Origin: JAWLCG01 sp041687295
Lineage (GTDB): Bacteria; Planctomycetota; Phycisphaerae; SM23-33; FEN-1343
Direction of reading: 5' to 3'
DNA length: 18,086 nucleotides
NCBI GenBank assembly: GCA_041687295.1
Contig: JAWLCG010000060.1
Location: 1 to 18,086, forward strand
A program made the translations under genes and the position numbers. The notes below the pieces were generated by a model. It did no database searches. It saw only the letters and a list, made by a program, of their open reading frames with translations, and had not been told where the DNA came from. Of this stretch, positions 11,668 through 18,086 are shown one piece after another (positions within the stretch are counted from its first letter, which is position 1; each line of letters opens with the position of its first letter).

Positions 11668-12861
11668 TTACTGGGCGGCCACGACGTCCCGGCCCAGGAT
11701 CTCGTCTTTGAAGTGCTCGATGATGGACAGGAACGCGTTGGCACTGCTCTGGCCCAGGCCGCACTTGCCGGCCAGCTGCATCGTCTCGCCCAGGGCGGCC
11801 AGCTCGCGGAGGTACGCCACCGAGCACTGGCCGCGCTCGAGCATCTCGACGCCCTCGAGCAGCTTGCGGTTGCCCACGCGGCAGGGGGTGCACTGGCCGC
11901 AGGATTCGTCGACGAAGAACTCCAGGAAGTTCTTGGCGACCATCAGCATGTCGCGCCCCGCCCCGAAGACGATGATCGAGCCGCCGGTCGAGACGTCCTC
12001 GAAGGCCAGCGCCCGGGCGAACTGCTCGGCCGGCACGCACCGGCCACTGGCGCCGCCGACCTGGACGGCCTTGGCGCCCTCGCCGCCGACGACGGTCAGC
12101 AGCTCGCCGATGGAGATGCCCAGGGGCAGCTCGTAGACGCCGGGGCGCTCGACGTCGCCCGAGACGCTGAAGAGCTTGATGCCCGAGGACTTCTCGGTGC
12201 CGATCGCCTTGAACCAGTCAGCGCCCTTGGCGAGGATGCAGGTGGCCAGGGCGAGCGTCTCGACGTTGTTGACGACCGTCGGGCAGCCCATGTAGCCGGT
12301 ATCGACGGGGAACGGCGGACGGTTGCGCGGCTCGCCGCGCTGGCCCTCGAGCGACTCGATCAGGGCCGTCTCCTCGCCGCAGACGTATGCGCCCGAGCCC
12401 AGGCGGATCTCGATGTCGAAATCGAAGCCCTCCTTGCCCAGAATGGCCTTGCCCAGCAGGTTGCTGCTGCGCCGCTCGGCGAGCATCGCCTCCAGGCCGG
12501 CCAGCAGGTAGCGGTACTCGCCGCGGAGGTAGACGATGCCCGTCGCCGCCCCGGTGGCCAGGCCCGCGATGGTCATGCCCTCGAAGACGTAGTCGGCGAA
12601 GTCGGTCAGCAGGACGCGGTCCTTGAAGGTGCCCGGCTCGCCCTCGTCGGCGTTGCAGACGACGTACTTGGGGTGCTTGGTGGCGGCGGCGGCCAGGTTC
12701 CACTTGGTGCCGGTCGGGAAGCCGGCGCCGCCCCGGCCCTTGAGGCCCGAGTCGCGGATGACGCCGATGATGTCGCTGCGGCTCAGGCCGATGGCGGCCT
12801 TGAGGCCGCTGTTGACCTCGATGTCGTTGAACAGCGTGATGCCCTTGTGCGGTGCGTTCAT
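11668..12861 (-). CDS. hydB: NADH-binding hydrogenase subunit, NuoF-like (HydB/HndC), short form
   Basis: This 397-residue protein is a NuoF-type flavoprotein that passes electrons between NADH and the hydrogenase through FMN. Visible motifs are the NADH loop GLKGRGGAGFPTGTKW (about 39-54), the FMN-binding CNADEGEPGTFKDR (69-82), GEYRYL, GSGAYVCGEETALIESLEG and the C-terminal [4Fe-4S] site ESCGQCTPCRVG plus KCGLGQ. Unlike HydB of bifurcating enzymes such as that of Thermotoga maritima (over 600 residues), it has no N-terminal thioredoxin-like [2Fe-2S] domain and no C-terminal two-cluster ferredoxin domain. It is therefore closer in layout to plain complex I NuoF and to non-bifurcating NADH hydrogenases. 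The ATG at 12861 is one base after the HydC stop (TAG-T-ATG), with the purine tract AAGGAAGGGGG inside the end of hydC, suggesting translational coupling. Confidence 0.95.
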   Translation of the reverse strand: MNAPHKGITLFNDIEVNSGLKAAIGLSRSDIIGVIRDSGLKGRGGAGFPTGTKWNLAAAATKHPKYVVCNADEGEPGTFKDRVLLTDFADYVFEGMTIAGLATGAATGIVYLRGEYRYLLAGLEAMLAERRSSNLLGKAILGKEGFDFDIEIRLGSGAYVCGEETALIESLEGQRGEPRNRPPFPVDTGYMGCPTVVNNVETLALATCILAKGADWFKAIGTEKSSGIKLFSVSGDVERPGVYELPLGISIGELLTVVGGEGAKAVQVGGASGRCVPAEQFARALAFEDVSTGGSIIVFGAGRDMLMVAKNFLEFFVDESCGQCTPCRVGNRKLLEGVEMLERGQCSVAYLRELAALGETMQLAGKCGLGQSSANAFLSIIEHFKDEILGRDVVAAQ

Positions 12862-12862
12862 A

Positions 12863-13381
12863 CTAGTGGCCCCCTTCCTTCATCATGGCCGTGTGGGGCG
12901 AAAAGACCCGACGGCAGCCTTCGAGGATATCGTGGACCTTCTCGGGGCTGACGCGGGTGAAGACCTGGTCGTTGACGAGCATGGCCGGTCCCTGGTCGCA
13001 CATGCCCAGGCAGTTGGCCCACTCCAGGGTGAAGCGCCCGTCCGGTGTGGTCTGGCCGAAGTCGACGCCCAGTTCGTTGCGGAGCTGGCGGGCGACCTTG
13101 TCCTTGCCGTCCATGTCGCAGGAGATGGTCTGGCAGAGGCGGATGACGAACCGCCCGAGCTCCTTCTCCTTGAGGAAGGCGTAGAAGGTCACCACGCTGT
13201 AGACCTCCACGGGGTGGATGTCCAGCAGGCGGGCGACCTCCTGCATGGCGTAGTCGGAGATGTGGCGGTACTTGCGCTGGATCTCCTGGAGGATGGGCAT
13301 CAGGGCGCTGCGGTTGCGGCCATGGCGGTCCGCCAGGGAGACGATGTCGTCGCCGAGCTCTCTCTGTTCAGTGGCCAACAT
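12863..13381 (-). CDS. hydC: NuoE-like [2Fe-2S] hydrogenase subunit (HydC/HndA)
   Basis: This 172-residue protein has the NuoE layout: an N-terminal helical bundle (LMPILQEIQRKYRHISDYAMQEVARLL) followed by a thioredoxin-like [2Fe-2S] domain with Cys83, Cys88, Cys124 and Cys128 (RLCQTISC and NCLGMCDQGP). It relays electrons between HydB and HydA in the cytoplasmic complex. The start is ATG 13381, two bases after the stop of the response regulator gene and 9 nt after AAGGAG, which lies inside that gene; the pair should be co-translated. The last residues (MMKEGGH) overlap the ribosome site of hydB. A separate thioredoxin-like ferredoxin subunit (HndB-type) is absent from the operon. Confidence 0.95.
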   Translation of the reverse strand: MLATEQRELGDDIVSLADRHGRNRSALMPILQEIQRKYRHISDYAMQEVARLLDIHPVEVYSVVTFYAFLKEKELGRFVIRLCQTISCDMDGKDKVARQLRNELGVDFGQTTPDGRFTLEWANCLGMCDQGPAMLVNDQVFTRVSPEKVHDILEGCRRVFSPHTAMMKEGGH

Positions 13382-13383
13382 GA

Positions 13384-13773
13384 TTAGACACTCCTTCGGG
13401 CCGTCCGGGCGAGCAGCTCGCGGACCTTGGCGTTCAGGGTCGCAGGGTCGATGGGCTTGGTCTGGTAGTCGTCGACGGGCAGGATGTCCTGGTCCTTGTC
13501 GTACTCGAACCCCGAGACCTTGCTCAGACTGGTCAGCATGAGGATGGGGTTGGCGAAACCCGCCCGGCGGAGGTCCTGGGCCATGGCGATGCCGTCGTCG
13601 GGCTGGTCCATCATCACGTCGAGCACCAGCAGGTCGGGCTGGAACGTCTCGACCGCCTGCATGCCCTCGAGCCGCGAATAGGCGCACTGCACCTCGTGGC
13701 CGTCCTTCTTGAGAAACAGCTGACAGGCCTCGGTGATGTCCGGGTCGTCATCCACGATCAGAATCCTGCTCAT
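13384..13773 (-). CDS. Single-domain response regulator in hydrogenase operon
   Basis: This 129-residue CheY-like receiver has the full phosphorylation pocket: acidic cluster Asp8-Asp10 (IVDDDPD), phospho-acceptor Asp52 (LVLDVMM), Thr81 (LMLTSLSK) and Lys105 (YQTKPIDP). No output domain follows, so it must act by protein contact or as a phosphorelay intermediate. The segment between Thr81 and Lys105 (SKVSGFEYDKDQDILPVDDY) is slightly longer and more charged than in CheY. It is the first gene of the operon response regulator-hydC-hydB-hydA; the AAGGAG for hydC lies within its last codons. The ATG at 13773 follows GGGAGG. A possible partner is the hybrid kinase encoded about 1.6 kb upstream, but no direct evidence links them. 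Confidence 0.9.
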   Translation of the reverse strand: MSRILIVDDDPDITEACQLFLKKDGHEVQCAYSRLEGMQAVETFQPDLLVLDVMMDQPDDGIAMAQDLRRAGFANPILMLTSLSKVSGFEYDKDQDILPVDDYQTKPIDPATLNAKVRELLARTARRSV

Positions 13774-13862
13774 GATGCCTCCCTATCTCAGAGTTGCGGT
13801 GCCTACCCCAGCCCTGGCCGCCACCGGCCCGTTCCCGGGGTCCCAATGCGAAACAACAGAAC

Positions 13863-13878
13863 TGTGAACTTCTTCACA
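13863..13878. promoter_or_regulatory. Rex-like operator
   Basis: The palindrome TGTGAA-CTTC-TTCACA has 6-bp perfect arms around 4 nt; on the minus strand it extends to TTGTGAA-GAAG-TTCACA. This matches the Rex operator form (TTGTGAA, 4 nt, TTCACAA). It also fits a CRP core (TGTGA, 6 nt, TCACA). It overlaps the predicted start site of the hydrogenase operon, a repressor position, which favours Rex. Confidence 0.6.
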
Positions 13879-13883
13879 AAGTC

Positions 13884-13912
13884 ACCTTATCACGCATCGG
13901 CCATCCGGTCAA
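13884..13912 (-). promoter_or_regulatory. Predicted promoter of the hydrogenase operon
   Basis: On the minus strand, -35 TTGACC (13912-13907), 17-nt spacer, -10 TAAGGT (13889-13884). The start would fall near 13877, leaving a leader of about 104 nt before the response regulator ATG. Confidence 0.5.
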
Positions 13913-13991
13913 AGGACAATGAGCCCGTAGCCCCCCTCGGGACAGCACCCCCTCACCCGACCAACCCCGTTCCGACAGCCGACCTGCAGCA

Positions 13992-14104
13992 AAGGGGACA
14001 GAATCCAGCTCGGATTCAAAGACATAAGCACATTCCGAAATTAGACTTACGTCATTCCATACCTCAACGCCGCCCATGAACATACCCAGCCAGAAGGGGA
14101 CAGA
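13992..14104. repeat. Pair of AAGGGGACAGA direct repeats
   Basis: The 11-nt motif occurs at 13992-14002 and 14094-14104, 102 nt apart, within AT-richer DNA. Similar GGGGACAGA motifs are, from memory, common near REP-associated (Y1/IS200-like) transposase remnants, but no transposase is present here. Confidence 0.5.
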
Positions 14105-14271
14105 TTAGATTTCGTCTCATCTAGGGGGGCCGAGGCACGAAAAATCGCATAAGAATCACATTATACGGTCCTTACATCCACTTCCCTCAAGAGGTCCCCG
14201 CCCGGCGCGACAAGTCCCATTAGCGTCCCGTTCCGGATTGCACAGGGCCTTGACGGGGGCAGGGCAACGGA

Positions 14272-14289
14272 CAATGAATGGGTTCATTG
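14272..14289. promoter_or_regulatory. Operator-like palindrome
   Basis: CAATGAA-TGGG-TTCATTG has perfect 7-bp arms with a 4-nt spacer, the same 7-4-7 layout as the Rex-like site at 13863 but a different arm sequence. It could bind a regulator or form a small hairpin; no promoter is evident beside it. Confidence 0.35.
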
Positions 14290-14434
14290 GGGGGGAAGTA
14301 CAGAGATGCGCTCAGGTGCGTCTGCGGTACGTACCGTACGGCGCGTGGGGCGCCGCCGGAAGGGCCAGACAGGGGGCAGCGCCCTGCCTGCTGGACCGGC
14401 CGGTCTTGAATGGCCCCCACGGCGGCCCGAGGGC

Positions 14435-15334
14435 TCAGACCTTCTCGGCCAGTGCGGTTCGGGCCAGGGCGATGCGGTTTCGGCCCTCGTGCTTGGCGCG
14501 ATAGAGGGCCTGGTCGGCGGCGGCGAGCAGGTCGCCCTCGCTGGTGATACCGGCCGTGTCGGCTACCCCGAAGCTGGCCGTGACGGCGAGGCGCTGGCCG
14601 TCGATGGTCAGGGCGGTCAGCTCGATCTGTCGGCGGCAGCGCTCGGCGAAGCCGGCCCCCTGCTCGGCCGAGGCCTCGGGCATCAGGACGGCGAACTCCT
14701 CGCCGCCGTAGCGGGCGGCCAGGTCGCTCTGGCGGCACTGGGAGGCGAGGGTCTGGGCGACGGCCCGCAGCAGTTGGTCGCCGGCGGGATGGCCGAAGGT
14801 GTCGTTGATCCGCTTGAAGTGGTCCACATCGGCCATCACCAGCACCAGGGCGCCCCCGTAACGCTGCAGCCGGGCCCACTCCTGGGCCAGCCGCTCGATG
14901 AGGGCCCGGCGGTTCCACAGCTCGGTCAGCGGGTCGATGTGGGCGTGCTGGACCAGCAGGTCCTGAAGGTGCTTGGTCCGCAGGGCCGCCCGCACGCGGG
15001 CGCGCAGCTCGAAGGCGTCGAAGGGCTTGGTGACGTAATCGACGGCTCCGAGGTCCAGGCCGCGGACCTTGTCGCCGCTGTTGTCCGAGCCGGTCAGGAA
15101 GATGACCGGGACCATGCAGGTGGCGGCCTGCGCCTTGAGGGCGCGGCAGACGTCGAAGCCGCTCATCTCAGGCATCTCCAGGTCCAGCAGCACCAGGTCG
15201 GGGCTGATCGTCTCGGCCAGGCGCAGGCCCTGCGGTCCGCTGGAGGCCGAGAGGGTCTCCAGGCCCTCTTTGGCCAACAGCACGCGGGCCAGGGCTTGGG
15301 CATCAGAGCAGTCGTCGATGATCAGGACTTTCAC
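14435..15334 (-). CDS. Response regulator diguanylate cyclase (REC-GGDEF, PleD-like)
   Basis: This 299-residue protein has a receiver domain (residues 1-120) with acidic pair Asp7-Asp8, phospho-acceptor Asp51 (LVLLDLEMPEMSG), Thr81 and Lys103 (YVTKPFD). A GGDEF domain (about 132-295) follows, with DPLTELWNRRAL, the metal-binding DVDHFKRINDTFGH and the active-site motif GGEEF (210-214). An inhibitory I-site RxxD (Arg201-Asp204) lies five residues before GGEEF, so product inhibition by c-di-GMP is expected. It should make c-di-GMP from two GTP when phosphorylated and dimerised. The start is GTG 15334, with AAGGAG 7 nt upstream, 16 nt after the stop of the hybrid kinase gene; the two form an operon, and the kinase is the likely phosphodonor system. 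Confidence 0.94.
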   Translation of the reverse strand: MKVLIIDDCSDAQALARVLLAKEGLETLSASSGPQGLRLAETISPDLVLLDLEMPEMSGFDVCRALKAQAATCMVPVIFLTGSDNSGDKVRGLDLGAVDYVTKPFDAFELRARVRAALRTKHLQDLLVQHAHIDPLTELWNRRALIERLAQEWARLQRYGGALVLVMADVDHFKRINDTFGHPAGDQLLRAVAQTLASQCRQSDLAARYGGEEFAVLMPEASAEQGAGFAERCRRQIELTALTIDGQRLAVTASFGVADTAGITSEGDLLAAADQALYRAKHEGRNRIALARTALAEKV

Positions 15335-15350
15335 GGCAGGACTCCTTCAT

Positions 15351-18008
<2,658 letters not shown>

Positions 18009-18086
18009 CGCCCCCCCCCCCCCCGCGCCGGCCCCCCCCCCCCCCCCCGGCCCCCCCCCCCCCCCCCCCCCCACCCCCCCGGCGCC
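18009..18086. other. Poly-C low-complexity window end, probable sequence artefact
   Basis: The last ~78 bases are nearly all C with scattered G and A. Coding signal for the kinase stops abruptly here. This is typical of a low-quality read or contig end rather than a natural gene start. Confidence 0.75.

Larger units (their letters stand above)
13913..14434. other. Gene-free stretch with an AT-richer island and palindromes
   Basis: I see no supported gene here. Bases about 14018-14200 are clearly less GC-rich than the rest of the window. Items seen are two copies of AAGGGGACAGA (13992-14002 and 14094-14104), the first followed by a GAATCC-AGCTC-GGATTC stem (14001-14017); a palindrome CAATGAA-TGGG-TTCATTG (14272-14289); and GACCGGCCGGTC (14394-14405). 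The end next to 14435 forms the 3' flank of the diguanylate cyclase gene; no clear T-tract terminator is visible. Confidence 0.6.

Noticed and set aside
11713..12951. A 412-codon plus-strand frame opposite hydB
   Set aside because: Shadow of the NuoF-like gene, with repetitive Ala/Gly/Leu/Asp composition and no motifs.
13863..13878. The palindrome as a CRP activator site at about -41.5
   Set aside because: The core fits, but no -10 box is found at the matching distance downstream on the minus strand (the DNA there is very GC-rich), whereas a good promoter places the site on the start point.
13874..14083. A 69-codon minus-strand frame upstream of the hydrogenase operon
   Set aside because: No ribosome site, no recognisable family, and it overlaps the predicted promoter and Rex-like site.
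18009..18074. GTG at 18074 as the start of the histidine kinase
   Set aside because: It lies within the poly-C artefact and would give a Gly-only N-terminus without a ribosome site.

Overview
The window is about 18 kb of very GC-rich DNA from a bacterium. I cannot name the species. The high GC, the many palindromic intergenic repeats, an NADH-linked [FeFe] hydrogenase and a THUMP-like methyltransferase would fit an anaerobic or facultatively anaerobic member of the Planctomycetota (Phycisphaerae-like) or a neighbouring phylum; this placement is an inference. The last ~75 bases (about 18011-18086) are almost pure C and look like a low-quality contig end.

Layout. (1) 1-351: 3' end of a sugar-phosphate isomerase/epimerase-like gene. 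(2) 352-1111: non-coding, rich in hairpins and dispersed repeats. (3) 1112-2317: THUMP-like SAM methyltransferase, apparently from a leaderless promoter. (4) 2318-3032: non-coding, with a large inverted repeat and a terminator. (5) 3033-3115: tRNA-Leu(CAA) on the minus strand, divergent from glyA (3231-4475). (6) 4764-7001: a GH52-like glycoside hydrolase, bounded on both sides by composite palindromic repeats. (7) 7275-8009 minus: a YtfE/RIC di-iron Fe-S repair protein, divergent from a lipoprotein with two LEA14/WHy domains (8215-9072). (8) 9121-13773 minus: the hydrogenase locus, in transcription order a single-domain response regulator, HydC (NuoE-like), HydB (NuoF-like) and HydA (catalytic [FeFe] subunit), followed by a separately promoted TM1266-type small regulator. 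(9) 13774-14434: regulatory and repeat DNA. (10) 14435-18008 minus: a hybrid sensor histidine kinase with REC and HPt domains, then a REC-GGDEF diguanylate cyclase.

How it may work together. The hydrogenase operon encodes a complete NADH-linked HydABC enzyme, but HydB is a short NuoF-only version without extra ferredoxin domains. The operon starts from a promoter overlapped by a palindrome that matches the Rex (NADH/NAD+-sensing repressor) operator, so NADH build-up could switch on H2 production. The first gene of the operon is an orphan receiver-domain protein, and the neighbouring operon is a multi-step phosphorelay ending in c-di-GMP synthesis; a link between the two is possible but unproven. 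RIC and the TM1266 regulator fit a lifestyle that depends on oxygen- or NO-sensitive Fe-S enzymes.

The most unusual structural signal is a modular family of palindromic repeats. One composite unit (module A then module B) follows directly after three unrelated genes, each time in the same orientation relative to the gene.
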